From JANLYQ01 sp031365725 (lineage in GTDB: Bacteria; Actinomycetota; Actinomycetes; JACCUZ01), in assembly GCA_031365725.1 (NCBI GenBank), contig JANLYQ010000012.1:54514-118513 (forward strand): a stretch of DNA of 64,000 bases. The letters are read 5' to 3'. Both the position numbers and the translations under genes were made by a program. The notes beneath the pieces are model-generated. The model ran no database searches. It saw nothing but the letters and a program-made list of their open reading frames with translations, and had not been told where the DNA came from. Below, piece after piece: positions 9,224 to 17,399 of the stretch. The stretch's first letter is position 1. Each line of letters begins with the position of its first letter.

Positions 9224-10426
9224 ATGAACCGTCGTACTCTCGCCGCCGCCGGGGCCACCGCCCTGGTCGCGGCCTTCCTGCCGACCGCCGTGGCCCACGC
9301 GGCCGCACCCGCCGCGACCCGGGTGGTGGACGACCAGAACGTGCCCTGCCAGGGCGGGGTGCCCTTCTACAACTCGATCCAGGCGGCCGTCGATGCATCC
9401 GTGCCCGGTGACGTCATCAGGGTCTGCGCCGGGACCTACCACGAGAACGTCGTGGTGCGGACGCCGAACATCGTGCTCCGTGGGGCGCGCTACGGCGTAA
9501 CCGGCACGAAGCGGTCCGCCGGCAGCGACGCCGCCGAGTCGATCATCGACGGCGGCAGCGTGACCTTCGAGGCCAGCAGTGACACGCTGAACGGGTTCCT
9601 GGTCCGGGGCAACACCGCCGGGCCGGGGATCACGACCCGGGGCACCGCGTCCGGGCACCAGATCCTCAACAACCGGGTCGAGGGCAACGTCTTCGGCCTG
9701 TACCTGGGCGCCTCGGGTGACATCCAGTCCGCGGTCTCGCGCAACCTGTTCCGCGACAACAACGTCGACGGTGCCGCTGCGGGCAACGGCATCTACGCCG
9801 ACACCACGACGGTCAACGTCACCATCTCGGGCAACCGGTTCCAGGGCCACGTCAACGACGGCGTCCTCTTCGCCAGCGACGGCGCCACGACGGTCGCTCG
9901 CAACCTGATTGTCGCCGGCAACTCCTTCGTCGACGAGCCCAACGGTCACATCGCCTTCTTCGGCGGCAGCAGCGTCCGGGTCACCTACAACATGATGTCC
10001 AACGCCAACCCTGACCCGGCGGGTGGTTCGTCGCTGTTCATGACCGGAGTCGACGGCGTCCTGGTGCAGGGCAACCGCATCGCCGGCGCCAACTACTCCG
10101 GCATCGCGGTCCGGGCGGCCTCGAGTGGCGTCAACGTCAACGCCAACGCGGTGTCCGGCTCTGGTGGCAACGGGATCGATGTCTCGACCGAGGTGCCTGG
10201 CGGCGCCACCCTCGCGCGCAACGTCAGTGCCGACAACGCCGGCGCAGGAATCCTCATGCAGGACGGCACCAGTCGTGACGTGCTCCGCGGAAACCGCACC
10301 AGCGGCAACGGTGACGTCGACTGCAGGGATGACAGCACCGGGCCGCAGCGCGGCGGTGTCGCCAACGCCTGGGCGATGAGCAACATCGGCGCGACGAGCG
10401 CGCCGGCGGGGCTCTGCCACCTGTAG
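9224..10426 (+). CDS. Secreted right-handed beta-helix repeat protein
   Basis: 400 residues from the ATG at 9224, preceded by GGGGGA about 7 nt upstream; an in-frame ATG at 9209 is a poorer choice because it lies ahead of this ribosome site. The N-terminus MNRRTLAAAGATALVAAF ending in AHA is a typical Sec signal peptide with cleavage near residue 26. The body is a ladder of short Asn-rich rungs (NNRVEGN, RNLFRDN, GNRFQGH, GNSFVDE and so on), the hallmark of NosD/pectate-lyase-like parallel beta-helices. Such proteins bind or cleave polysaccharides outside the cell. No catalytic residues can be assigned, so enzyme activity is not claimed. It lies next to a block of surface-polymer genes. Confidence 0.88.
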   Translation: MNRRTLAAAGATALVAAFLPTAVAHAAAPAATRVVDDQNVPCQGGVPFYNSIQAAVDASVPGDVIRVCAGTYHENVVVRTPNIVLRGARYGVTGTKRSAGSDAAESIIDGGSVTFEASSDTLNGFLVRGNTAGPGITTRGTASGHQILNNRVEGNVFGLYLGASGDIQSAVSRNLFRDNNVDGAAAGNGIYADTTTVNVTISGNRFQGHVNDGVLFASDGATTVARNLIVAGNSFVDEPNGHIAFFGGSSVRVTYNMMSNANPDPAGGSSLFMTGVDGVLVQGNRIAGANYSGIAVRAASSGVNVNANAVSGSGGNGIDVSTEVPGGATLARNVSADNAGAGILMQDGTSRDVLRGNRTSGNGDVDCRDDSTGPQRGGVANAWAMSNIGATSAPAGLCHL

Positions 10427-10441
10427 CAGGGACGACGACGA

Positions 10442-10458
10442 GCAGCCCTCGGGGCTGC
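10442..10458. terminator. Short GC hairpin between convergent genes
   Basis: A 7-bp stem GCAGCCC/GGGCTGC with a 3-nt loop lies between the stop of the beta-helix gene (+) and the stop of the sulfotransferase gene (-), suiting a bidirectional terminator. There is no T-run. Confidence 0.5.
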
Positions 10459-10460
10459 GG

Positions 10461-11609
10461 TCAGCGGGAGAACTGCTCCCTCGCCTTCCTGCGGTAGCGG
10501 CGACTGGTGTTGGCCAGCGCCGCCCGCAGGAGGCGGGCGGAGTCACGCACGCTGGGCACCTTGGGTCCGGTCAGCTGGCCCTGGCCCTTGGCGCGGGTGG
10601 GAGCGGTCGCGGTGCTCGACTTCGTCGCCAGGGCGGCGGGGACAGCCTCGTCGTCATCGGACAGACCGAACGCGCTCGGTTTGAGCATCGCGTTGCCGGC
10701 CCACGGGGTCAGGGTGCGCTCGAGGTCCTCAGCCAGGTGCGGGAACGCCGCCTTGCGCACGGCCAGGTCGGTGCCGGTGAGTGTCCGGCTGCGCGGTGAG
10801 CCTTCCACCGTCATGGGGTCGAGCACGGTCGGGTCGGTGGCGTCGTAGCCATAGAACGGCGCCAGGTCCCCGACCCGGCGGCGCAGGATCGCGAGCTGCT
10901 CCTCGCTGAGCTCGTCACGCCAGGCCCCGACCCGCGTCGTCTCGATCGGCTTGTCCGACCGGGTGGCGCCCTCCACCCACGTGGCGGTTCCCCGCTCGGC
11001 GTGTACCTCGTTGTGGGCGAGCAGACGGTCCGACCACGGCGCGTCCAGCCAGGCGAAGACCTCCCGCAGTGTCACCTCGGGGTCGGTGACCAGGTCCTCG
11101 TAGCGCACGACGAGCAGCCGGTCGCCGAGCTCGAGGCCCCGTTGGACCTGCTCCGTGGTGATGTTGATCCAGTGCGTGATGCACCCGGCGTACGTCTGGC
11201 GGAACCGGCCTTTCATCGACGCTGCCACCCCGCCGGGCTGGCGGACCATCGCGATGAACTGGGCGTCGGGGAAGACCCGAGCGAGCTCACGCAGGTGCCA
11301 GGCGTGCCACGGCGTCTTCTCCCCCCAGCGACTCTTGCCCTGGGAGGCGGCGAACCGTTCGAACATGCCGCGGTAGAAGTCGCCCATCCGTGCGTCGAGC
11401 TCCTCGTCCGACCAGCCGAGCCGGCCGTACCACTCCCCGCCATAGCGGTGGAACGGGATCCAGCGGTGCGCAAGGTAGGCGCGCATGATCGAGGTCTCCT
11501 GCGCGACAGCGATGTCGTCATGGCTGTCGATGATCAGACGCATCAACGTCGTGCCGGATCCCATCGGGCCGACGATGAAGATCGGGCGTGCGGTGCTGCC
11601 GTCGGGCAC
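10461..11609 (-). CDS. Sulfotransferase (PAPS-dependent)
   Basis: 382 residues from a GTG with GGAG upstream. The N-terminal strand-loop PIFIVGPMGSGTTLMRLI (residues 9-26) is the 5'-phosphosulfate-binding loop of PAPS sulfotransferases. The later RYEDLVTDPEVTLREVF segment matches the region around the 3'-phosphate-binding site. Members move a sulfate group from PAPS to a hydroxyl on a sugar, lipid or other acceptor, usually in the cytoplasm. The C-terminal 80 residues are low-complexity and basic. A second sulfotransferase is encoded at 13825-14922, with a polyol-phosphate-transferase gene between them, which points to a sulfated surface polymer. The acceptor is not known. Confidence 0.9.
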   Translation of the reverse strand: MPDGSTARPIFIVGPMGSGTTLMRLIIDSHDDIAVAQETSIMRAYLAHRWIPFHRYGGEWYGRLGWSDEELDARMGDFYRGMFERFAASQGKSRWGEKTPWHAWHLRELARVFPDAQFIAMVRQPGGVAASMKGRFRQTYAGCITHWINITTEQVQRGLELGDRLLVVRYEDLVTDPEVTLREVFAWLDAPWSDRLLAHNEVHAERGTATWVEGATRSDKPIETTRVGAWRDELSEEQLAILRRRVGDLAPFYGYDATDPTVLDPMTVEGSPRSRTLTGTDLAVRKAAFPHLAEDLERTLTPWAGNAMLKPSAFGLSDDDEAVPAALATKSSTATAPTRAKGQGQLTGPKVPSVRDSARLLRAALANTSRRYRRKAREQFSR

Positions 11610-11650
11610 GAGGTCTCCAGACCGGGGCGGGGGCTCGATGATCGCCCCGC

Positions 11651-11682
11651 AGGATACGCGGACCGCCCCGTTCGGCTACCGT
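11651..11682. promoter_or_regulatory. Divergent promoters for the sulfotransferase and the GT2-TagF genes
   Basis: On the plus strand TACCGT (11677-11682) lies 7 nt before the GTG at 11690, the spacing expected for a leaderless transcript. On the minus strand TATCCT (complement of 11651-11656) lies about 40 nt before the sulfotransferase start, which has its own ribosome site. -35 boxes are not convincing. Confidence 0.5.
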
Positions 11683-11689
11683 CCCTGGC

Positions 11690-13828
11690 GTGCTGCTGAG
11701 CGTGGTCGTCGTCGTTCATCGGCACCAGGCCTGGGTGCGGTCCTGCCTGCGATCGATCCTCGACCCGGCCCCCGCTGACGCACCGGCCTACGAAGTCATC
11801 GTCGTCGACGACGCCGCCACAGACCACAGTGCGCGGATCGTGGCGGAGGTCGCTGCCGGCGACGTGCGCGTGCGGACCCGACGGCTCGAGCAGCGCCAGG
11901 GCAGTGCGGCGGCTCGCGAGGTCGGGCTGTCGATGGCCCACGGCGACTACGTGTGGTTCGTCGAGGCGGCCGACCTGTTGCTCGCCGGGTGGCTCGACGC
12001 GGTGAGCGACGGCCTGCGATCCCGACCGGACGTGCTTGTGGTGGGGGAGGTCTGGCAGGACATCTACGGCAGTCGCCGCCGCCCGTCGGGCCGGACCGGG
12101 TGTCGCCCGGTGCTGCGTGACCGGATCGTGCGCCGCGACTACCTCGCCTCGCTGGACCGGCCGACGGCGGGCCGCTTCGCCGAGATCCCGTTGGCGGCCA
12201 CCGTCACCGCGCGGGCCGCCCGGGTCGAGCGGCAGGACCAGTCGGTGTATGCCCACCGGCTGCTGCCGGCGCTCGTCACGTCGCAGTGGGCCGACGAGGG
12301 GGACCCGGGCGGCATCTTCGATGCCTACGACGATGCGCTGGCGCGGCTGGTGGCGGCGGAGGCGACCTCGGCGCACCGCACCGCACTCGTGGCCGCGATG
12401 CTGGCCGATGGCGACGCGCTGATGACGAGAGTGCCGTCGGCGCGGCGAGCGGCATTCTTCGCCCGGATGTCCACGGCGTTCAAGGCCCATGCCGGTGACG
12501 CACCGCCGCCGGAAGGTCGCGTCGAGCAGCTCGAACGTGTCGCGCTGGCCCGTGGCAACCTCACGGCGTACACCGGGGTCGATCGAGCGGTCGCCCCGCT
12601 CGAGTCGCCACGTCGACTCCTTCGTTCTGGTGTCGGAGCGGTTCGTCGGCATCTGCCGCGGGACCGGCGGTCGCTCGGCGCGGCACGTCGGCAGGCGTTG
12701 TACGTCGCGGAACGCCGTCGTCCGTTGGAGCCAGACCTCGCGGTGTTCGCGGCGTACTGGGCGTCGGCGTACTCCTGCAACCCGCGGGCCATCTTCGAGA
12801 AGGCGCGCGAGATCGCGCCGTGGGTGCGCGGGGTGTGGGTCGTGAAGGCAGGGTCGGAGCACGTGCTGCCAGCCGGGGTCGACCACGTGGTGCAAGGCAG
12901 CCTCGACTACTACCGGCTGATGGCGCGGGCGACGTACTTCGTCAACAACGTCAACTTCCCCAACGACATCGTCAAGCGCTCCGGTCAGGTGCACGTGCAG
13001 ACCCATCACGGCACCCCGCTCAAGACCATGGGGCTCGACCTCGTCGACGCGCCGCACAGCAGCCTCGGGCTGAACTTCCGCCGGCTGGCCGAACGCATCG
13101 CGCGGTGGGACTACAGCATCTCGGCCAACGAGTTCAGCACCGAGATCTGGGAGCGGGTCTATCCCAGCGGCACCTACGAGAGCCTCGAGACCGGCTACCC
13201 GCGCAACGACGTGCTGGCGACCGCGACCCCCGAGCATCGCGATCGGGTGCGTGCCGAGCTCGGCGTCGGTCCCGGCCAGACCGCGGTGCTCTACACCCCG
13301 ACCCATCGCGAGTACGCCAAGGAGTACGTCGCCATGCTCGACGTCGACGCCTTGGCCGAGGCGCTCGGCCCGTCGCACGTGGTGCTCATGCGCGCGCACT
13401 ACTTCTATCGCGGCGCCGTTGCGAGCGGGACCGGCAGCGCGGTCATCGACGTCGCCGCTCACCCGTCGATCGAGGACCTGTCGATCGCCTCCGATGTGCT
13501 GGTCACCGATTATTCCTCGCTGATGTTCGACTACGCCGTCCTTGACCGGTCCATCGTGATCTATGCGCCGGACTGGGACACCTACCGCACGCAACGCGGC
13601 ACCTACTTCGACCTGATGGCCGAGGCGCCCGGCGCGGTGGCGACCACGCAGGCCGAGCTGACCGACGTACTGCGCTCCGGTCGGGCCTCGGATGCGGACA
13701 GCACGGCGCGGCGGGCGGCGTTCCGGGCCCGATATTGTTCGCTGGAGGACGGCCGAGCGGCCGAGCGGGTCGTGCGCCGGCTGTGGCCCGCGGCCGGTCC
13801 TGCCCCCACCGACGCGGAGGACTCGTGA
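11690..13828 (+). CDS. Fusion of a GT2-like domain with a CDP-glycerol:glycerophosphotransferase (TagB/TagF) domain
   Basis: 712 residues. Residues 1-220 look like a GT-A glycosyltransferase 2 domain (SVVVVVHRHQAWVR, VIVVDDAATDHS), but the usual DxD position reads VEAAD (91-95), so its donor site may be degenerate. The C-terminal half (about 340-705) is a CDP-glycerol glycerophosphotransferase-family domain with HHGTPLKTMG, YTPTHREY and DVLVTDYSSLMFDYA. This family extends poly(polyol-phosphate) chains of wall teichoic acids from CDP-activated polyols on the inner membrane face. The start is GTG with a -10-like box 7 nt ahead. The stop overlaps the next start (GTGA), so it is coupled to the second sulfotransferase. 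The polymer's chemistry is inferred only. Confidence 0.88.
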   Translation: MLLSVVVVVHRHQAWVRSCLRSILDPAPADAPAYEVIVVDDAATDHSARIVAEVAAGDVRVRTRRLEQRQGSAAAREVGLSMAHGDYVWFVEAADLLLAGWLDAVSDGLRSRPDVLVVGEVWQDIYGSRRRPSGRTGCRPVLRDRIVRRDYLASLDRPTAGRFAEIPLAATVTARAARVERQDQSVYAHRLLPALVTSQWADEGDPGGIFDAYDDALARLVAAEATSAHRTALVAAMLADGDALMTRVPSARRAAFFARMSTAFKAHAGDAPPPEGRVEQLERVALARGNLTAYTGVDRAVAPLESPRRLLRSGVGAVRRHLPRDRRSLGAARRQALYVAERRRPLEPDLAVFAAYWASAYSCNPRAIFEKAREIAPWVRGVWVVKAGSEHVLPAGVDHVVQGSLDYYRLMARATYFVNNVNFPNDIVKRSGQVHVQTHHGTPLKTMGLDLVDAPHSSLGLNFRRLAERIARWDYSISANEFSTEIWERVYPSGTYESLETGYPRNDVLATATPEHRDRVRAELGVGPGQTAVLYTPTHREYAKEYVAMLDVDALAEALGPSHVVLMRAHYFYRGAVASGTGSAVIDVAAHPSIEDLSIASDVLVTDYSSLMFDYAVLDRSIVIYAPDWDTYRTQRGTYFDLMAEAPGAVATTQAELTDVLRSGRASDADSTARRAAFRARYCSLEDGRAAERVVRRLWPAAGPAPTDAEDS

Positions 13829-14922
13829 GCGCCGACGGCACCAAGCGGCTCGTGCTGGTGGCCGGTGTCGGTCGCAGCGGAACAAGTCTGTTCACCTCGA
13901 TCCTGGGCATGGCCGGCTTTCACGTGCCGCAGCCCGAGGTCGACGCCGACTCGACCAACCCCAAGGGTTTCGGCGAGCCGAAGTGGGCGGTCGACTTCCA
14001 TGGTCGGCAGCTGCGGGCACGTCGGGTGTCGGTGTGGGACTCCCGGCCCTCGGCCTGGCAGGAGACCGCGCAGGCAGTCGACGACAAGGCGGCCTTCGAC
14101 GAGCTGCGCGGGTGGCTGAAGGTGCAGTTCGTCGGTCGCGACGCCGTGGTGGTCAAGGACCCGCGGATCGGGTGGTTCCTGCCGCTGTGGGAGCGCGCGG
14201 CGGAGGACCTGGGTGTCGAGGTGTCGTTCGCGACGTTGCTGCGCCACCCGGCCGAGGCCGTGTCGAGTGCGCTGAAGTGGTACGGCGACTGGCAGACGCC
14301 GCCGAGCCGCACTGTGTCGTGGGTCAACATCATGCTCGAGACCGAGTACGCAACCCGTGGCCGCAACAGGGTGTTCGTGCGCTATGAGGATCTGCTCACC
14401 GACTGGGCGACGCAGCTGGCGCGCACCGGGGAGGCGCTATCGGTGCCGACGCTGCGCGATCTCGACCCTGCGGTGCGCGCCTCGATCGAGCAGTTCGTCG
14501 ACCCGGGCCTACGGCGTCAGCAGGTGACCTTTGCCGAGCTGGGTGTGCCCGCTGCCGTCGAGTCGATGACCGAGCAGGTGTGGTCCGAGTTCCTGGCCCT
14601 CGCGGTGCCAGGGGGCGACGCCCCGCCGGCGCTGGCTCGCCTGGACGCGTCGCGGGCGGCGTACCACGCCTACTACGCCGAGATCGAGGCCATCGCCCAG
14701 TCGTCGCTGCACGCGCTGCGGCCGGCGGGCGGCGCGAAGGCCGGCGTCGGTGCTGCCGCGGTGGCCCGGGCTGCCGGCGTCGCGCGCGGCGGGGGAGCCG
14801 ATGCGGTGATCCGCGTGGCCGAGCGGGTCGTGCCGCGCACCATGCTGCGCAAGGTGCCGCCGGTGTGGCGGGCCCGGCTCGTCCGCACCGCCAACCGGGC
14901 CGGGCGGCTCGTCCACCGCTGA
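13825..14922 (+). CDS. Sulfotransferase family protein, second copy
   Basis: 365 residues from a GTG overlapping the stop of the TagF-like gene by 4 bp; the open frame extends upstream but only inside that gene. The PAPS loop is LVLVAGVGRSGTSLFTSIL (about residues 9-27) and the later FVRYEDLLTDW segment is again present, with VVVKDPRIGWFLPLW between. It is divergent in sequence from the copy at 10461-11609. Translational coupling to a polyol-phosphate polymerase strongly suggests the sulfate acceptor is that polymer or its precursor, which is inference from arrangement. The C-terminal 60 residues are Ala/Gly/Arg-rich. Confidence 0.87.
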   Translation: MSADGTKRLVLVAGVGRSGTSLFTSILGMAGFHVPQPEVDADSTNPKGFGEPKWAVDFHGRQLRARRVSVWDSRPSAWQETAQAVDDKAAFDELRGWLKVQFVGRDAVVVKDPRIGWFLPLWERAAEDLGVEVSFATLLRHPAEAVSSALKWYGDWQTPPSRTVSWVNIMLETEYATRGRNRVFVRYEDLLTDWATQLARTGEALSVPTLRDLDPAVRASIEQFVDPGLRRQQVTFAELGVPAAVESMTEQVWSEFLALAVPGGDAPPALARLDASRAAYHAYYAEIEAIAQSSLHALRPAGGAKAGVGAAAVARAAGVARGGGADAVIRVAERVVPRTMLRKVPPVWRARLVRTANRAGRLVHR

Positions 14923-14938
14923 GGCGGGGGGGTCCGGG

Positions 14939-17362
14939 TCAGGCCCGGGCGGTGGCGACCTGGAGGGCCAGGTCGTCGTGGTTGACGTCGACCACGGTGA
15001 CCGTCCGGGGGCCGACCCCCTGGACGCGCGGCAGGGTGGCGAGCAGCTCCGGCTGAGTCTTGATGCGCAGGGTGGGGCATTGCTCAGAAGTCGGCCGGGC
15101 ATAGAGGTCCCACTGCCACACCGCACCTTCGGGTACGTCGGCAGCCCCGGCCGTCACCTCGGCAGGCACACGCACCGTGAAGCGGTCACCCGAGCGCTCC
15201 ATCGGCACCGTCACCTCGACAACGCGCTCCGCCTCGCGCAGCACCAGCTCGACCGCCGCACCGGCGGACAGCGCCGGCCAGCTGCCCGAGAGCTCCAGCT
15301 CGTCGCCGCGCCACGTCACCATGTCGACCTGGGGGCGCAGCCGCCGTTCGACGATCTCGAGCCGCCCGGTGCGCGTCACTCGCGTGAGCACCTCGTGGCC
15401 CTCGACCGACCCGGGCAGCCGCACCGGAAGCAGATCGTCTGCCGCAGTCAGAGCGACGCGAGGCACTCCGGCAGCAGGCACCAACGACAAGCCCCAGACC
15501 ACCCCGTCGCCGAGGTCCTCGCGCTCCCGCACCGACTCGCCTTCGCCGGTATCGACCAGCAGCGCGACCTCGACACGGGCGACGAACGGCGTGCTGGTGA
15601 CACTGCCAGAACGGGTCACCGCACCACCGGTCGCCACCGGCAGCTCGAGGGTCGCCGTCCCGTCCTCGCGGGCCGTCCGCAGCACAGCAGTCGCGGGGTC
15701 GAAGGCGTGCCCACGCAGCACGCCGGCGATCTCGAACACACCTCCGTCGCCTCGGACGTCGGACACCTCCGCCGGTGACGTCGACACCTCCAGGGCGATG
15801 TTGCCGGCCGGTGAGGTGGCGACCAGACGCGCGCCGTCGACCGTGAGAAACGGCGGACGCTTGGCCCGGCCGGGTGCAGTCTCGGAGAGCCACTTGCGCC
15901 GGGTCACGCTACCGGCGCGCACCTCGACCCGGAACCGCCAGTTGCCGTCGCGGAACCGGCCGCGATGTCGCAGCGCAGCAGCCGGCAGCGTCGCCTCCCA
16001 GCCCGATCCGTCGTAGCACGTGCTTGCGTCAGGCGCCGAGGCGGTGACGTCCGGTCGGAGCACCCGACGTACGGACAACGGCACGACGCTCTCCGGGTGC
16101 CCCGACTCCTCGACGGTGATGCGGATGCGACCCGCGCGTACCGAGTCCATGGCCATGAACGAGATGTGCGCATGGCCCGACAGGTGCAGCACCTCGCCGA
16201 TCCAGTGGATGTCTTCGACGCGGGCCCGCACCGGCAGCTCGTCCTTTCCGAGGCGGTAGACCTCGTCGGGGATCGCCAGTGCCGGGTCGCCGCGGAACGG
16301 GTAGTCGCCGTAGAGCGCGCGGCGCCGACGGACGACAGGTGTCCAGTCGACGGCGCCGGCCACGTCGAAGGCCAGCACCTGGAGCAGCTCGGCCAACAGG
16401 CGGCGCCGCACCAGGTGCCACTCGAGTCGCTCCAACGCCGGCAGCTCGTCGAAGACCGTCGGTGCCGCGCGGTCGAAGAAGTCGTTGACCAGCCTCAGGA
16501 AGAGCTGCTGGAACTCGTCGTCACCCTCGCCGAGCTGCTGCAGGAAGTACCTCAGGTCCTGCGCTGCCACGGATTTGTCGTAGCGCGCTTTCAGGTCGCT
16601 GTGCCCGTGCTCGGCGAGAAAGCGACTCACCCCGTCGACCGCGGCGGTGCGGTCGCGGATCGCGCGGGGCTCGGTGCGTCGCTGCGTGATCGACGTGCTG
16701 TCGCCGACCCGGGCACGCCACAGGTAGACCGGGTCCCGGAGCACGTCGACCGCGCGCGCGAGCACGTGCGCCGGCAGCGTCACCGGGATGTCCTCGTAGA
16801 GCACGCCCTCGGGCCAGCGAAAGCCGTGCTGGTCCCAGAAGGTGCGCCGGAAGAGCTTGTTCCACGCGGTGCGGTCGTTGAGCAGTGCCGGGTGCTTCGA
16901 GATGTGGGTCGCGGGGCGGTTGGCGTTGAACGCGGTGAACACCATGCCGGCCTGCCGGGTGCCGACGGTGCTGAGCCGGTGGAAGTTTCCGGTGGCGAAG
17001 TCCGACCCGGTGTGGTCGAGGGAGCCGGCCATCAGCTCGTAGGCGCGCGGGGTGACGATGTCGTCGCTGTCGACGAAGGCGAGGTACTGGCCGCGGGCGC
17101 GGTCAGCCCCGGTGTTCCTCGCGTGACCCAGGCCGCCGTTGGCCTGACGCACCAGCAGGAAGCGCGGGTCCGTTGCAGCAAAGCTCGCCGCGATCTCGGC
17201 ACTCGAGTCGGTCGCGCCGTCGTCGACCATGACCACCTCGAGGTCGCGCGTCGACTGGTGTGCCAACGACTCGAGGCAGTCGTGGAGATAGCGCTCGACG
17301 TTGTAGATCGGCACCACGATGCTGACCCGGGGCGCCCTCGACGCCGGTGTCGTGCTCGTCAT
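14939..17362 (-). CDS. Large GT2 glycosyltransferase with C-terminal beta-rich extension
   Basis: 807 residues. The N-terminal 220 residues are a clear glycosyltransferase family 2 domain: VSIVVPIYNVERYL, VVMVDDGATDSS and the intact donor/metal motif FVDSDD (97-101). A helical linker follows, and the last roughly 400 residues are strand-rich with repeated HLSGHAHI- and ELSGSWP-like motifs, suggesting tandem beta-sandwich modules as in some teichoic-acid glycosyltransferases. It probably adds sugars to a surface polymer at the inner face of the membrane. It is the second gene of a minus-strand pair, 37 nt after the 925-residue membrane protein. Sugar and acceptor are unknown. Confidence 0.86.
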   Translation of the reverse strand: MTSTTPASRAPRVSIVVPIYNVERYLHDCLESLAHQSTRDLEVVMVDDGATDSSAEIAASFAATDPRFLLVRQANGGLGHARNTGADRARGQYLAFVDSDDIVTPRAYELMAGSLDHTGSDFATGNFHRLSTVGTRQAGMVFTAFNANRPATHISKHPALLNDRTAWNKLFRRTFWDQHGFRWPEGVLYEDIPVTLPAHVLARAVDVLRDPVYLWRARVGDSTSITQRRTEPRAIRDRTAAVDGVSRFLAEHGHSDLKARYDKSVAAQDLRYFLQQLGEGDDEFQQLFLRLVNDFFDRAAPTVFDELPALERLEWHLVRRRLLAELLQVLAFDVAGAVDWTPVVRRRRALYGDYPFRGDPALAIPDEVYRLGKDELPVRARVEDIHWIGEVLHLSGHAHISFMAMDSVRAGRIRITVEESGHPESVVPLSVRRVLRPDVTASAPDASTCYDGSGWEATLPAAALRHRGRFRDGNWRFRVEVRAGSVTRRKWLSETAPGRAKRPPFLTVDGARLVATSPAGNIALEVSTSPAEVSDVRGDGGVFEIAGVLRGHAFDPATAVLRTAREDGTATLELPVATGGAVTRSGSVTSTPFVARVEVALLVDTGEGESVREREDLGDGVVWGLSLVPAAGVPRVALTAADDLLPVRLPGSVEGHEVLTRVTRTGRLEIVERRLRPQVDMVTWRGDELELSGSWPALSAGAAVELVLREAERVVEVTVPMERSGDRFTVRVPAEVTAGAADVPEGAVWQWDLYARPTSEQCPTLRIKTQPELLATLPRVQGVGPRTVTVVDVNHDDLALQVATARA

Positions 17363-17399
17363 GCGGGGGCGACGCTCCTCTGCAGGCGGAGCGCCAAGT

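Noticed and set aside
8195..10546. 783-codon minus-strand open frame across guaA and the beta-helix gene
   Set aside because: It mirrors two well-supported plus-strand genes, is Asp/His/Val-rich as antisense frames in high-GC DNA are, and has no recognisable domain.
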